A DNA stretch of 64,000 nucleotides from Lacisediminihabitans changchengi (GTDB lineage Bacteria > Actinomycetota > Actinomycetes > Actinomycetales > Microbacteriaceae), in the NCBI RefSeq assembly GCF_016634425.1, contig NZ_JAEPES010000004.1, forward strand, positions 472,925 through 536,924. Direction: 5' to 3'. This document shows positions 18,814 through 30,100 of this stretch, one piece after another. The translations under genes and the position numbers were made by a program. The notes under the pieces are model-generated. The model searched no databases and was not told where the DNA came from. It was given only the letters and a program-made list of their open reading frames with translations. Positions within the stretch are counted from its first letter, which is position 1. Every line of letters starts with the position of its first letter.

Positions 18814-18856
18814 GGCCGACGTGCGGACGACCGAACCAGTTGTCCGCACGTCGGCC
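18814..18856 (+). terminator. hairpin terminator after the CsbD-like gene
   Basis: The arms GGCCGACGTGCGGAC (18814-18828) and GTCCGCACGTCGGCC (18842-18856) are perfect 15-bp complements around a 13-base loop. No T run follows, as is common for actinobacterial terminators. Confidence 0.7.
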
Positions 18857-18960
18857 GAGCGACGCATCGACCCGATCTGCCGAGGACCACGACCTCCCCT
18901 ATATTGAGAATCCAGCTATTGAGAGCCCACCGGAGCCCCTCCCGGTGAGATCGGATTCCC

Positions 18961-21036
18961 GTGCGACTCCTCGCCCGCATCGAGACCGGTCGCGTGAGCG
19001 CGATCGTCGTCCTAGTCATCGCCCTCGCCGCGGTCGGAGCATTATTCGCGCTACTGCCGAGCGGTGGCAGCAGTGCCGTCCCGGCGAGCGGTGCGCCGGC
19101 ATCCAGCCAGTCCGCGAAGGTCACCGCGCTACTCAAGAAGTTTCCGGGGGCAGACCAAACGGCGGCGCTCGTGATCTTCTCGCGCACCGATAAGCCTGGA
19201 TCGTCCACTCTCTCCGCGGCCGACAAGACCGCCATCGCCGAGCGGGTCGCCGACCTGGCCGCTGAATCGACGACGCCGCAAGCGGTGCGCCCGCAGTTCA
19301 GCGACGACGAGACGACGGCCCTTGCCGTGGTGCCGATCACCAAGGAGACCGACGCCGAGAAGATCGCCGAGCAGGCGAAAGACATCCGCGCCACATCGCG
19401 CGACTCCCTGCCGAGCGACCTACAGGCGCAGCTGACCGGGCCACTCGGCTTCCAATCCGACACGGCAAACGCTTTTGCCGGAGCGGATGTGCGGCTGCTG
19501 TTGATCACCGCCGGCATCGTGGCATTGCTGCTCATCATCACCTACCGCAGCCCCGTGCTCTGGCTGGTACCGCTTACTGTCGTCGCCATCGCCGACGGCC
19601 TCGCCCGCATCGTCGTCAACGCGATCGCCGCCCGATTCGACATCGCCGCGGATGCCTCCATCCTGGGCATCCTGTCGGTGCTGGTCTTCGGTGCCGGAAC
19701 CAACTACGCGCTCCTCCTCATCGCGCGATACCGGGACGAATTGCTCAGCCAGCCCGACCGACGGCAGGCGATGCGCACGGCGGTCACCAGCGCGGGGCCG
19801 GCCATCCTCGCGAGCGGGAGCACGGTCATCCTGAGCCTGCTCACCCTGCTGTTCGCGCAGATCGCGGGCAACCGGGCGCTCGGCATCGCCTGCGCGATCG
19901 GCATCGCCATCGCGCTGCTGTTCGCCCTGCTGGTGTTGCCTGCCGCGCTGGTCGTGTTCGGGCGCGGCCTGTTCTGGCCCTTCGTTCCTCGCGTGCGCGA
20001 GAAGTCCGCGCACGCCGCCCGGCCAACGGTGTGGAGCCGCATCGGCAACGGTGTCGTGAAGCGACCGGTGGTTGTCGCCATCGCGGCCGTCGCTGTCGTC
20101 GGCATCCTGAGTTCCGGGTTGATCGGAGCCAAGATCGGCCTGAGTCAGACCGACCAGCTGATCGGCAACCCCGAATCGGTGCAGGGTGAGAAGCTGCTCA
20201 GCAAGACCTTCCCGGGGGGCTTTGGATCGCAGACCAGCGTGCTCGCGCCCACGGCCGCCGTCGATGAGGCGACCACCATCGCCGAGAAGACGACGGGCGT
20301 GTCCGCGGTTCGTGCCGGTGCGAGCTCGGGTGGACGCACCGAATTGCAGCTCACCCTCTCCGGTGAGCCGCAGAGCCAGCGCAACTTCGACACGATCTCC
20401 GAGCTGCGACAACGGTATTCGTCGGGCGGCGGGGCGGTCTCCGAGACCATGGTCGGCGGAACCGATGCCACTGCGCTCGATGTGAACACCGCCTCAGCCG
20501 AGGATCGCGCCCTGCTGATCCCCCTCATCCTGGCGGTCGTCTTCGTCGTGTTGACCCTGTTGCTGCGTTCCCTCGTTGCGCCGCTGTTGCTCATCGCCAG
20601 TGTCGTCGCCACGTTCTTCGCCGCGCTCGGTGCCGGCAACTGGTTGTTCCAGAACGTGTTCGGCTTCGCCGCTTTCGACACCGCCGTGGTGCTCTACGCG
20701 TTCCTGTTCTTGGTCGCGCTCGGGGTGGACTACAACATCTTCTTGTCCACCCGCGCCCGAGAGGAGCGGGCTCTGCTCGGCGCCCGAGGCGGCATGCTCG
20801 AGGCGCTCACCCGCACTGGTGGCGTCATCACCAGCGCGGGTGTGCTGCTCGCCGCGGTGTTCGTCGTGCTCGGGGTACTGCCCGTCGTCGCCCTCGCGCA
20901 GATCGGCACCATCGTCTGCATCGGAGTTCTCCTCGACACTTTGGTGGTGCGCACGCTCCTGGTGCCTGCCCTCGCGTTCCTGTTCGGCGAGCGCTTCTGG
21001 TGGCCGAGCCGCGTCCCGGTGAACGCCAGGAGTTAA
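18961..21036 (+). CDS. MMPL/RND-family transporter
   Basis: A 691-residue membrane protein with the MMPL duplication: helix 1, an outside domain (about 40-160), five helices, then helix 7, a second outside domain (about 400-505) and five helices. The proton-relay motif of the second half is present as LGVDYNIFLSTRAREE. The first-half motif reads GAGTNYALLLIARYRDEL, with Asn where the family usually has Asp. Members export lipids or hydrophobic compounds using the proton gradient. GTG 18961 is the likely start because the first hydrophobic helix begins soon after it. No partner regulator is adjacent, and the substrate is unknown. Confidence 0.88.
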   Translation: MRLLARIETGRVSAIVVLVIALAAVGALFALLPSGGSSAVPASGAPASSQSAKVTALLKKFPGADQTAALVIFSRTDKPGSSTLSAADKTAIAERVADLAAESTTPQAVRPQFSDDETTALAVVPITKETDAEKIAEQAKDIRATSRDSLPSDLQAQLTGPLGFQSDTANAFAGADVRLLLITAGIVALLLIITYRSPVLWLVPLTVVAIADGLARIVVNAIAARFDIAADASILGILSVLVFGAGTNYALLLIARYRDELLSQPDRRQAMRTAVTSAGPAILASGSTVILSLLTLLFAQIAGNRALGIACAIGIAIALLFALLVLPAALVVFGRGLFWPFVPRVREKSAHAARPTVWSRIGNGVVKRPVVVAIAAVAVVGILSSGLIGAKIGLSQTDQLIGNPESVQGEKLLSKTFPGGFGSQTSVLAPTAAVDEATTIAEKTTGVSAVRAGASSGGRTELQLTLSGEPQSQRNFDTISELRQRYSSGGGAVSETMVGGTDATALDVNTASAEDRALLIPLILAVVFVVLTLLLRSLVAPLLLIASVVATFFAALGAGNWLFQNVFGFAAFDTAVVLYAFLFLVALGVDYNIFLSTRAREERALLGARGGMLEALTRTGGVITSAGVLLAAVFVVLGVLPVVALAQIGTIVCIGVLLDTLVVRTLLVPALAFLFGERFWWPSRVPVNARS

Positions 21037-21098
21037 CCTCTCGTTCCGCTCCCGCTGGTACGGTCGCCCGATTCTGTCTGGTGCGATGTGGGGGTTAG

Positions 21099-23093
21099 GT
21101 GAGCAGCACGGCGTTCCGCCCCGACATTCAGGGGTTGCGTGCCGTCGCGGTGCTGCTGGTCGTGCTGAATCATGCGGGAGTGCCGGGGCTCTCTGGCGGC
21201 TACGTCGGTGTCGATGTGTTCTTCGTCGTCTCCGGGTTCGTCATCAGTCGCGGCCTGCTTGCCCAATTGCGACAACGCGGTCGCATCGATCTTCCGCGGT
21301 TTTACGCTGACCGCGCCCGCCGCATCCTTCCCGCGTCGCTCGCCGTGATCCTGCTCACTACCGCGGCCGCCTTCGTGCTCGTCTCACCGCTCCGCCTGCG
21401 GGACATCGTCACCGACGCCGTCGCATCAGTGCTCTACATCCCCAACATCCGCTTCGCCCTGCTGAAGACCGACTACCTCGCCGGCACCGCCCCCTCGCCC
21501 TTCCAGCACTTTTGGTCGCTCGGTATCGAGGAGCAGTTCTACCTGCTCTGGCCGGTGCTCCTCCTCGGCATCTTCCTGCTCACTCGCCGACGGATGCCGC
21601 GACTCACGATCATCGTCGCCGCCCTCGCCATCGCCTCCTTCGCCGCCTGCCTCCTGCTCACCGCGACCGCCCAGCCGTTGGCCTTCTTCTCCCTTCCCGC
21701 GCGCGCGTGGGAGCTCGCGGCTGGCGCCCTCGTCGCGCTGCTGCCGCTGCGGCAATACCGGATGACGCCGGCGCTCGGCTGGCTCGGCCTCGCGGCCATC
21801 CTCGCCTCGGCCGTGCTGCTCGGGCCGGACACGGTGTACCCGGGATGGCCCGCGCTGGTCCCCGTGGCCGGCGCGATGCTCGTGATCGCGTTCGGAGCGC
21901 AGTCGGGGCACGGGTCGGTAGGGAGAGTTCTCGGCATCCGTCCGCTGGTGTTCGTCGGCGCGATCTCGTACTCGCTCTATCTTGTGCATTGGCCGCTGCT
22001 GGTGCTCGCCCACGAGAGGCTCGGCCTGGACCGTCCGCTGCCGCTCGCCCTCGCGGTCATTCTCGGGGCTGCTGCCGTGCCACTGGCCTATCTGCTGTTC
22101 CGGTTCGTTGAGACGCCGTTCCGGCGGCGCCGAGTGGCCCCACCGCGACGGGCACTGATCGCCTCGGGAGTTGCGACGGTCACGGTTCTCGGCGTGCTGC
22201 TCGGGGCGGGGCCCGCAGTGGCGATGATTCCGCTCGCCACCGATCGCGCGGTGGCCTCGACGGTGGTCGCTCCGAACCCGCGCGCGACCGACTTCGTGCC
22301 GTCGAACGTGTCTCCATCGCTCGCCGACGCTACCGCGGACACCGGCGAGCTCTACACCGATGGATGCCAGCAAGGCATGGCGAAGGACGATGTGCTGAGC
22401 TGCTCCTTCGGAGACCCAGACGCCACGATCGTGATCGCGCTGTTCGGCGATTCGCACGCGGGCCGGTGGTTTCCCGCGCTGAAGCAGGCGGCCGATGCGC
22501 TCGGCGCCCGGGTGGAGACCTTCACGAAGTCGCGCTGCCGCTCCGTCGATACCGCGGCCGCGTGGGCCGCGACCGAGAACGCAGGCTGCACCCGCTGGAG
22601 AACGGATGTCCTCGCCCGGTTGCGCGCGCATCCGCCGACCGTTGTCGTGCTGGCCAACCACCTCGGGCCGACCGTCGGTCGCAGCTACGACGTTGAGGAA
22701 CGGGACTGGGAGCACGGCTTCACCACGTCGATCGAGCAGCTGCCCGCGAGCTCGAAGGTCGTGACCCTCGCCGACTCGCCGGAGTTCGCCAGCTCGCCGG
22801 TGCTCTGTCTCGCTGGCAATCTCGACAACGCGGATCGCTGCGCGGTGTCACCCGCCGACGGCGTCAACCATGCGATCGCGGCGGCGGATGTCGCCGTGGC
22901 GAAGCGCCTTGGCACCGGCCACATCGACCTCACCGAGTACTTCTGTGGGCCGACATCGTGCCCACCCATCATCGGCCGCACGCTGGTGTACTCCGACGAG
23001 CACCACATGACAGCGACCTTCAGTGGCCTGCTCGCGCGCCCGCTGACCGCGGCGTTGCGCCCGTACCTGGGCGGATCCAGCCCGTCGCCGTAG
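21099..23093 (+). CDS. OafA/YrhL-type acyltransferase with C-terminal SGNH domain
   Basis: A 664-residue fusion. The N-terminal acyltransferase-3 domain (about 1-345) has ten or so helices and the motifs [19 protein letters not shown] and [17 protein letters not shown], with the catalytic-type His in the first. After a periplasm-side linker, an SGNH hydrolase-like domain (about 410-660) carries [13 protein letters not shown] (block I Ser) and the terminal SDEHHMT Asp-x-x-His pair. Such enzymes O-acetylate cell-surface glycans. GTG 21099 is the start. luxS begins 13 bases after the stop. Confidence 0.9.
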   Translation: MSSTAFRPDIQGLRAVAVLLVVLNHAGVPGLSGGYVGVDVFFVVSGFVISRGLLAQLRQRGRIDLPRFYADRARRILPASLAVILLTTAAAFVLVSPLRLRDIVTDAVASVLYIPNIRFALLKTDYLAGTAPSPFQHFWSLGIEEQFYLLWPVLLLGIFLLTRRRMPRLTIIVAALAIASFAACLLLTATAQPLAFFSLPARAWELAAGALVALLPLRQYRMTPALGWLGLAAILASAVLLGPDTVYPGWPALVPVAGAMLVIAFGAQSGHGSVGRVLGIRPLVFVGAISYSLYLVHWPLLVLAHERLGLDRPLPLALAVILGAAAVPLAYLLFRFVETPFRRRRVAPPRRALIASGVATVTVLGVLLGAGPAVAMIPLATDRAVASTVVAPNPRATDFVPSNVSPSLADATADTGELYTDGCQQGMAKDDVLSCSFGDPDATIVIALFGDSHAGRWFPALKQAADALGARVETFTKSRCRSVDTAAAWAATENAGCTRWRTDVLARLRAHPPTVVVLANHLGPTVGRSYDVEERDWEHGFTTSIEQLPASSKVVTLADSPEFASSPVLCLAGNLDNADRCAVSPADGVNHAIAAADVAVAKRLGTGHIDLTEYFCGPTSCPPIIGRTLVYSDEHHMTATFSGLLARPLTAALRPYLGGSSPSP

Positions 23094-23106
23094 AATCGCA
23101 GGCGCC

Positions 23107-23574
23107 ATGAATCAGCCACGCATGAACGTCGAATCCTTCAATCTCGATCACACTACGGTCGCAGCCCCGTACATCCGCATCGCGGATCACAAGGTATTGC
23201 CCCACGGCGATGTGCTCACCAAGTACGACGTGCGCTTCACCCAGCCGAATGTCGCGCACCTCGAGATGCCGGCGGTGCACTCGATCGAGCACCTCTTCGC
23301 CGAGAAGTCACGCAACCACTCGGATAAGGTCATCGACTTCTCCCCGATGGGCTGCCAGACCGGTTTCTATCTAATTCTGCAGGGTGAGACCGACTATGAC
23401 GAGGCGCTCGCGCTGGTCGAGGCGACCATGACCGACATCCTCGAGGCGACCGAAGTACCGGCCGCCAACGAGGTGCAGTGCGGCTGGGGCGCGAACCATT
23501 CGCTCGAGGCTGCGCAGGATGCGGTGCGCGGCTTCCTCGCAGAGCGCGACGGCTGGAGCACGGTCACCCGATGA
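23107..23574 (+). CDS. luxS: S-ribosylhomocysteine lyase LuxS
   Basis: A 155-residue enzyme that cleaves S-ribosylhomocysteine to homocysteine and DPD, the AI-2 precursor. Metal ligands are visible as HSIEH (H58, H62) and C125 in EVQCGWG. E61 and C83 ([10 protein letters not shown]) are the catalytic residues. Length is normal for the family. The stop overlaps the ATG of the nucleosidase gene as ATGA, so the two consecutive steps of S-adenosylhomocysteine breakdown are co-translated. Confidence 0.97.
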   Translation: MNQPRMNVESFNLDHTTVAAPYIRIADHKVLPHGDVLTKYDVRFTQPNVAHLEMPAVHSIEHLFAEKSRNHSDKVIDFSPMGCQTGFYLILQGETDYDEALALVEATMTDILEATEVPAANEVQCGWGANHSLEAAQDAVRGFLAERDGWSTVTR

Positions 23575-24299
23575 CCACCGCGGTTGACGCGATCCTGATC
23601 GCCGCCATGGCGGATGAGGCCGCGCCCTTTCTCGCTCGAGCGACCGAGGTCGGTGAACCGGTCACGGTCGGGCGCTCCGTGCAGCGGATGATCTCCCTCG
23701 CCGGTCACCCCGTGCTGCTGGTGCACAGCGGCATCGGGCTTGCCAACGCCGCCGGGGCGGCCACCTCGGCGATCCTGGCTGCGCGCTCAAGCGACCCCGA
23801 GGCGAACCCGCTGGTGATCAGCGCGGGCACAGCGGGCGGCGTCGCCGCGTCGGTGCTCGTGGGGGACGTGGTGGTCGGCGCGGAGTACCTGACCCTCGAT
23901 GCGGACGCCCGAGCGTTCGGTTACCAGCTCGGTCAGGTTCCCGGCATGCCGCCACGGTATGGGACCGAGGCGGACATCCTGGCCCTGATCGATCGGACGG
24001 CGCTCGACGGTCGCACCATTCACGACGGGCTGATGGTGTCGAGTGATGCCTTTGTCAGCGAGGATCGTGCGCTGCGCATCCGTGAGCAGTTCGACGGCGT
24101 GCTCTCGACTGACATGGAAACGAGCGCGATCGCGCAGACCGCGCACTCGTGGGGCGTTCCGTTCGTCTCGGTGCGCGGGATCTCCGACCTGTGCGGCCCG
24201 GTCGCGGAAGACGATCATCTCACTCACGTCGACGATGCCGCCGAGCGTTCGGCCGTCGTCGTGATGAGTCTGCTCTCGCGACTGCCGATCGGGGCGTAA
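23571..24299 (+). CDS. mtnN: 5'-methylthioadenosine/S-adenosylhomocysteine nucleosidase
   Basis: A 242-residue enzyme that removes adenine from SAH (and MTA), making the substrate of LuxS. Recognisable blocks are [45 protein letters not shown] (the Pfs-type substrate loop), [20 protein letters not shown] (substrate-binding Met-Glu) and VRGISD (catalytic Asp). ATG 23571 overlaps the luxS stop by four bases. The pair fits the activated-methyl cycle, although upstream starts in the same frame exist within luxS. Confidence 0.93.
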   Translation: MTTAVDAILIAAMADEAAPFLARATEVGEPVTVGRSVQRMISLAGHPVLLVHSGIGLANAAGAATSAILAARSSDPEANPLVISAGTAGGVAASVLVGDVVVGAEYLTLDADARAFGYQLGQVPGMPPRYGTEADILALIDRTALDGRTIHDGLMVSSDAFVSEDRALRIREQFDGVLSTDMETSAIAQTAHSWGVPFVSVRGISDLCGPVAEDDHLTHVDDAAERSAVVVMSLLSRLPIGA

Positions 24300-24619
24300 C
24301 GAGCCTCTGCGGCTAGCGCGGGCGCGGGTGGCTAGCTTGTGCGGGGCATCGCGGGCTCTGGCTCATGCACGCTCCCGCACGCTCTGGATCACGCTCGCTC
24401 TCGCACTCGCGCTCTCGCACTCTCGCCAATAGACCTCTGTTCTGCAGGAACTCCCGCAGAACAACCCTCCGTTCTGCAGGAAACGGTGCACAACTGCTGG
24501 CGGTTGTGCAGGCGTTCCTGCGAAACGACTCAGCGTTGTGCACCACGCACTGAAGTCAGGCCAGCCAGTCTGGCTGGGGAGAGGCCGAGCCCGCGTCGAT
24601 CTGAGATCCGCGCTACGCG
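24300..24619. repeat. 320-bp gene-free stretch with low-complexity and hairpin sequence
   Basis: No gene is seen between the convergent mtnN and DUF1992 genes. About 24365-24428 is a CGCTCTCGCACTC-type simple sequence. A 12-base direct repeat GTTCTGCAGGAA occurs at 24439 and 24471. Two hairpins can form: GTTCTGC (24439-24445) with GCAGAAC (24456-24462), and TGCACAAC (24487-24494) with GTTGTGCA (24503-24510). They may terminate transcription from one or both sides. Confidence 0.55.
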
Positions 24620-25222
24620 CTACGCGGTGGAGCCCCCTCGACGCGCACGACGACGCTCGCGCCAGGACATCGCGGCGAGCGCCGCCCGCGCCTGCTCCTG
24701 CGCGTCCGCGAGCTCCCGCTGGCGGGTCTCGCGGCGGTGGCGCCAGGCCGCGATCGTGGCATCGACGTCCCGGGGAGGGGTCACCACCGGCGGGCCGCCC
24801 TGCAGCTGACGCCGGGCCGCGACGATTCGCGAATTGAAGTCATCCAGCACCTCGCGCACCTGGCGCTCCGAGGCCAGCGCATCGAGCTGGGCATCGAGGG
24901 AGGCGTTCTCCGTGCGCAGCGTCAGGGCCGGCGGGCCCAGCCCGGTGAGGCGCTCGCGCTCGATCTTGCGGCGGATCCACCAATTCGGGTCATACGCCTC
25001 GTGCAGATCAGGGATCGGCTTTCCCGCGCCGGGCAGGTCGTCGAAATCGCCGCGGCGCATCGCCTGCTGGAGCTGGATCTCCACGTACTGGGAGCGGGCG
25101 TCCATGCGGGTCTGACCCGCGACATCCTTCTCCTCCTCCGGCACCTCATCGGACGGCGTAGAGCCATCGACCCGATAGCGGGCCGCGTTCAGCCGCGAGT
25201 CTCGAGGCGTCGGATCAGCCAT
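24620..25222 (-). CDS. DUF1992 (DnaJ-homologue subfamily C28 type) protein
   Basis: A 200-residue soluble, highly charged protein. Residues about 45-110 carry the DUF1992 signature (QYVEIQLQQAMRRGDFDDL, GAGKPIPDLHEAYDPNWWIRRKIERE). The C-terminal ~90 residues look like a long charged coiled coil ending in Arg-rich sequence. No J domain is present, so chaperone activity cannot be assumed, and the family has no settled function. It is divergent from the alpha-glucosidase gene at 25318. Confidence 0.85.
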   Translation of the reverse strand: MADPTPRDSRLNAARYRVDGSTPSDEVPEEEKDVAGQTRMDARSQYVEIQLQQAMRRGDFDDLPGAGKPIPDLHEAYDPNWWIRRKIERERLTGLGPPALTLRTENASLDAQLDALASERQVREVLDDFNSRIVAARRQLQGGPPVVTPPRDVDATIAAWRHRRETRQRELADAQEQARAALAAMSWRERRRARRGGSTA

Positions 25223-25317
25223 GCAACCAGCCTAGGTAGGTGCTGCCGCTTCCGCATCCGCACCGACCCGTCTACGGTCGAGGGGCGACACCACACGTAA
25301 GGAAGTGAGCAACACCC

Positions 25318-27012
25318 ATGCCAGACATCCACACCGACGACTGGTGGAAAAGCGCCGTCGTCTATCAGGTCTACCCGCGCAGTTTCGCCGACTCCAACGG
25401 CGACGGCATCGGCGACCTGCCGGGCATCATCGACAAACTCGACTACCTCGCCGAGCTGGGGGTGGATGTCGTCTGGCTCAGCCCGATCTACGCCTCCCCG
25501 CAGGCCGACAACGGCTACGACATCAGCGACTACTACGCGGTCGACCCGGTATTCGGCAACATCGGCGACCTCGACCGGCTCATCGCCGGACTGCACGCGC
25601 GGGGCATGAAATTGATGATGGACCTCGTCGTCAACCACACCTCCGACGAGCACCCGTGGTTCGTCGAGTCGTCGTCGAGCCTCGACAACCCCAAACGTGA
25701 CTGGTACATCTGGCGGAAGCCGCGCGAGGGGTTCGCGCCAGGCGAACCCGGCGCCGAGCCCAACAACTGGGCCTCCTTGTTCTTCGGACCGGCCTGGCAG
25801 CTCGACGGGCGCACGCAGGAGTACTACCTGCACCTTTTTGCGGTCAAACAGGCCGACCTCAACTGGGAGAACCCCGAGGTGCGTCAGGCCGTCTACGAGA
25901 TGATGCGCTGGTGGCTCGACCGCGGCGTCGACGGCTTCCGCATGGACGTCATCAACTTCATCTCCAAAGCCGAGGGGCTGCCGGATGGCGCGGCCAGCCC
26001 GGGAACCGCGCTTGCCAGCGGATTCCCGTTGTTCAGTTACGGACCGCGCATCCACGAATACCTGCAGGAGATGCACCAGGCGGTCTTTGCCGGTCGCCCC
26101 GAGCACATCCTCACCGTCGGCGAAATGCCCGGCGCATCGGTGGAGCAGGCGCGGCTGTACACCGACCAGGAGCGCGCCGAAGTCGACATGGTGTTCCAGT
26201 TCGAGCACGTCGAGCTCGACTACGGCCCCGACGGACGGTACGGGGATGCCCGCCCACTCCCCCTCGTCGACCTCAAAGCCTCGCTGGCGACGTGGCAGCT
26301 CGGGCTCTCCGACGTCGGCTGGAACAGCCTGTACTGGGGCAACCACGACCAGCCGCGTGCAGTCTCGCGCTTCGGCGACGACGGCGAATATCGGCAGCAG
26401 TCGGCCAAGCTGCTCGGCACTGTGCTTCACCTGCTTCGCGGCACGCCATACGTCTATCAGGGCGAGGAACTCGGGATGTCGAACACCGTCTTCGAGACGA
26501 TCAACGACGTGCGCGACATCGAATCGCTGCGTTACTACGCGGAGCAGCGCGCGCTCGGCACCGACGACGAGACCCTGATGCGGCGCCTGCGCGTCACCTC
26601 TCGGGACAACGCCCGCACCCCGATGCAGTGGACGGATGCCGCACACGCCGGCTTCACGACCGGAACCCCCTGGATCGCGGCCACCCCCGACTACGCCACC
26701 GTCAATGCGGCGGCAGCGGTCGCCGACCCCGACTCGATCTTCCACCACTACCGGCGCCTGATCGCGTTGCGTAAGAGCGACCCGGTGGTCGTGAACGGCG
26801 ACTTCCGGCTGCTGCTCCCGAACCACGAGACCGTCTTCGCCTACGAGCGGGCGTGGGAGGGGCGAGTGCTGCGGGTGGTGGCGAATTTCTCGAGCGTGCA
26901 CACATCCGTCGAGCTGGACGACGAGGGTTTCGAGCCGCTGCTGTCGAACTACGACGCGAGCCCCGGGGCGCTTCGGCCCTGGGAGGTGCGGGTGAGTGCG
27001 AAGGGCTACTAA
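25318..27012 (+). CDS. GH13 alpha-glucosidase (oligo-1,6-glucosidase type)
   Basis: A 564-residue cytoplasmic enzyme. GH13 regions: DLVVNHTS (region I), GFRMDVIN with the nucleophile Asp (II), LTVGEMPG with the acid/base Glu (III) and WGNHDQPR with the stabilising Asp (IV). The N-terminal WWKSAVVYQVYPRSFADSNGDGIGDLPGI is typical of the oligo-1,6-glucosidase/trehalose-6-P hydrolase group, with a Ca-binding-like DSNGDG loop. It hydrolyses alpha-glucosidic bonds of maltose, isomaltose or sucrose-like sugars; the exact specificity is open. AAGGAAG precedes the ATG. It stands alone. Confidence 0.92.
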   Translation: MPDIHTDDWWKSAVVYQVYPRSFADSNGDGIGDLPGIIDKLDYLAELGVDVVWLSPIYASPQADNGYDISDYYAVDPVFGNIGDLDRLIAGLHARGMKLMMDLVVNHTSDEHPWFVESSSSLDNPKRDWYIWRKPREGFAPGEPGAEPNNWASLFFGPAWQLDGRTQEYYLHLFAVKQADLNWENPEVRQAVYEMMRWWLDRGVDGFRMDVINFISKAEGLPDGAASPGTALASGFPLFSYGPRIHEYLQEMHQAVFAGRPEHILTVGEMPGASVEQARLYTDQERAEVDMVFQFEHVELDYGPDGRYGDARPLPLVDLKASLATWQLGLSDVGWNSLYWGNHDQPRAVSRFGDDGEYRQQSAKLLGTVLHLLRGTPYVYQGEELGMSNTVFETINDVRDIESLRYYAEQRALGTDDETLMRRLRVTSRDNARTPMQWTDAAHAGFTTGTPWIAATPDYATVNAAAAVADPDSIFHHYRRLIALRKSDPVVVNGDFRLLLPNHETVFAYERAWEGRVLRVVANFSSVHTSVELDDEGFEPLLSNYDASPGALRPWEVRVSAKGY

Positions 27013-27041
27013 AAATCCGCTGATTGAGTAGGCCGCGAGGA

Positions 27042-27094
27042 CCCTTCGACAAGCTCTGGGACCGATTACCACGGTCCCTGAGCTTGTCGAAGGG
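27042..27094. repeat. dispersed palindromic repeat, probable bidirectional terminator
   Basis: Two 23-base arms (27042-27064 and 27072-27094) are inverted copies with one mismatch around a 7-base loop. The core is CCCTTCGACRAGCTC. A further 9-bp pair, CGCGAGGAC near 27034-27042 and GTCCTCGCG near 27103-27111, encloses it. It lies between the convergent GH13 and GH81 genes. Single copies of the same sequence occur inside fliP (43425-43446) and fliK (50551-50573). Confidence 0.85.
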
Positions 27095-27133
27095 CGATAC
27101 GCGTCCTCGCGCGGACGCTCAATTGCTACCCGA

Positions 27134-30100
27134 TCAGTGGATCTCTATCGAGTACAGCGAGTAGCCGTACGGGGTTGCGCGGGTGACGCCCTGCATTCGG
27201 ATGTACCGCCAGTCGCCGGACAGCGCGACCGAGTCGGTGCCGCCGTCGCCGTTCGATACCGTCGCGACGGTGGTCCAGGTACTGAACGGGCTGGTGCGCC
27301 CCTGGATCAGATAGGCGGAGCCGTACGCTCCCTCCCAGTTCAGCGTCGCGCTGTGCACCGGGGTCACCGCGCCGAGATCGACGTCCAACCACTCGCCGTC
27401 GGTGTGGCCACTCGCCCAGCGCGAGCCGGCGTCACCGTCGACCGCGTTCTTCGCCGGAAAGCTCCCCGACTCGTCCGATGACGACTCCACCGGATGCTTG
27501 TGCGCCAGATCCGGGGATGGCGCACCCTGCGTCGAGTAGACCTCGAACTCGTACAGCGAGTATCCGTACGGAGAGCTGCGTTCGCCTCCGAGCATGCGCA
27601 CGTACCGCGCGGAAACGCCGTCGAGGGCGGTGCGGTCGGTGCCGCCCGTGCTGCCCGTGACGGTAGCGACGGTGCGCCACTCCGCGGTCTCGGTGTTGCG
27701 AACCTGGATCTGGTATCCCTTCGCGTATGCCGCCTCCCAGTCGAACTGCACCGCGTCGATCGGCAGCACTGCACCGAGATCCACCGCGATCCATTGGCCT
27801 TCCACCGGCGCGCTCGACCAGCGCGTATCGGTGTCGCCGTCGACGGCCTGCTCACCGGCGAGACCGCCGCGCTCGATGGACGACGTGGTGACCGGCTTGC
27901 CCACGGCGATGTTGCGGGAGGGGCTCGGAGTCGCCGGGGTACTGGCATCCCCGTTCGCCACGGTGGTCACCGTCGCGGTCGACGCCGTTCCCCCAACTGT
28001 CGCCGTGACGGTCGAGGTGACCCCGGCCTTCGCCGCCGCCGTGACGACACCCTTCGCACTCACCGTGCCGCCGCCCGTGATCGCCCAGACGGTGTCAGCC
28101 GGGGCGACAGCCCCGCCGTTTCCGGCGTCGTCGAACGCATACGCGTTCAGCGCGGCCGTGTCACCGGCGAGCACCGACGTGGCGCGCGGTGCGAGCAGCA
28201 CGGCGGTCGGCGTGATGGCGCTCTCGGCCGGCGTGCCGAAGACCTGGAAGTCCCAGATCGAGTAGCCGTACTGGCTGCGCAGACGGCTGAGGCCGTGCAT
28301 GCGCACGAAGCGACCCGTCGCGTCGACGTCGAGGCTGTCCGGCGTCGGGGCGGCCTTCGTGACCTCTCTGACCGTGCGCCACGGGCCGTCTGCGCTATCG
28401 GCAACCTGCAGGTCGTACTTCGCCGCGGCGGCGTCCTCCCACCGGATGCCCACGGTCGAGATGTCGGTCTCTCGTCCGAGATCGAGCGTCACGTCGACGG
28501 CGTCGATGCCCCACTCGCTCTCCCAGCGGGTCTGTGTGTCCCCGTCGATGACGGCCTTCACGCTGGCGCCGCGGGTCGAACTCGCCGTCGCAACCGCGTG
28601 GAGCGCCGCGTCGGGGATCGTGGCGACCGATGAGGCGACCGAGGAGCCCTCGATGCCACCGATCGTCGCGACGACATAGCCCGATCCCGGTCCCGTCGTG
28701 ACGAGCGTGCCGTCGGGCCCGACGGCGCCGGGACCGGTGTACGACCAGGTCACGTCACCGGGAAGCGCCGCGACGTCCCCGTACTGATCCCGACCCGCCG
28801 CGCTGAACGTCACCGGCGTACCGGCCACCACTCGGTCGAAGCCAGGAGTGACCGTCAATGAGGTCAGCGTCGGTGACCGATCGACCCGGAAGGAGTAGCT
28901 GTCTTTCACGCCGCCGATCGCCGCGGTGACCGTCACCGTGTCGGTGGCTGCCGGCGCAACGAACTGGCCGTCGGCGGAGATGCTTCCGGCGCTGGCGCTC
29001 CAGACCAATCCCCTGGTGGGGAAGGTCGCACCGTACTGGTCGTATCCCACGACGTCGAACCGGGTGGTCGACTTCGGCGCGATGGTCTTCGGGCTGCCGA
29101 CGGTGGAGACGACGACCCGGGTGAGGTGGGCATCCAGGTGCGACGAGATCTGCGTCTTGGCCGGCACCGCGATCTGACCGATCACCGTGTCACCGTCGTA
29201 GACGTCGTAGCTGTGCTGGACAGCATCCGGGTTATCCAGCACGTACGTGTACTTTCCAGCCGCGTCCCGGAAGACCTGGCTGAGCGGGTCGCTCGTGTGA
29301 CGTGTGGTCACCTCGGTGCCGACCGCGAGGTTCGACATGCCCTGGTAGTACACCATCCCGGCCATCGACTGGCCGGTCACAGCCGGGTCCTTCGCGTTCC
29401 ATAGCGCCGCGTGGATGTCCGCGTAGGTGCTCGGGTCGTACTGGGCAAGGTACCCAAGCACGACCTCACCGAGCGCATCGCCCATGTCGCTGAAGACCGC
29501 TGCCGCCTGGGCGGTGTCCTTTCCCGGCGTGTAATTCGACAGATCGGCGCTGTACAGACGAGCGGTCGTCACGGGGTCGGCCTGGTAGTTCGTGGACAGG
29601 AAGCCGAGCAGCGGTGACGGGATCGCCCAGTCGGTCGGCTGCTTGTCGGCCTCGGCGCCCGTGAGCTTGATCGGCGTGAGCGACGCGGGAAGCGTCGTCG
29701 GCGTCCAATACTTCTCGGGGAAGACCACCGCGCCCGACGCATCGACCGAGACGTAGAGCGTGTCGGTCGCGGCGTCGTACAGAGGATTGTTCGCCGTGCG
29801 CGCGGTCACATAGCCGGGATGGTTTCGCTCGGTGGCGCGGATGGCGTCTTCGAGCTCCCGGATCGCATCGTCACGATTTTCGGTGATTGGGTCGGCTCCG
29901 TAGGTACCGACGCCCCACCACTTCTTGGTGAGCATCTGAATGTGCCCGATGTTGCCGCCCTTCACTCCGTCGTTGCCGACGATCTCGGGGCGGGCCTTCA
30001 TCATCTGCTGCATGATCGCTTTCGAGAACTTCGGGTCCCAGCCGAAGTAGTCGAACCATGGAGCGGTGGGCATCCACTGGATGCCGTAGATCCAGGCGGG

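Noticed and set aside
25189..27072. 627-codon open frame on the minus strand
   Set aside because: Antisense to the GH13 gene, which has all four catalytic regions.
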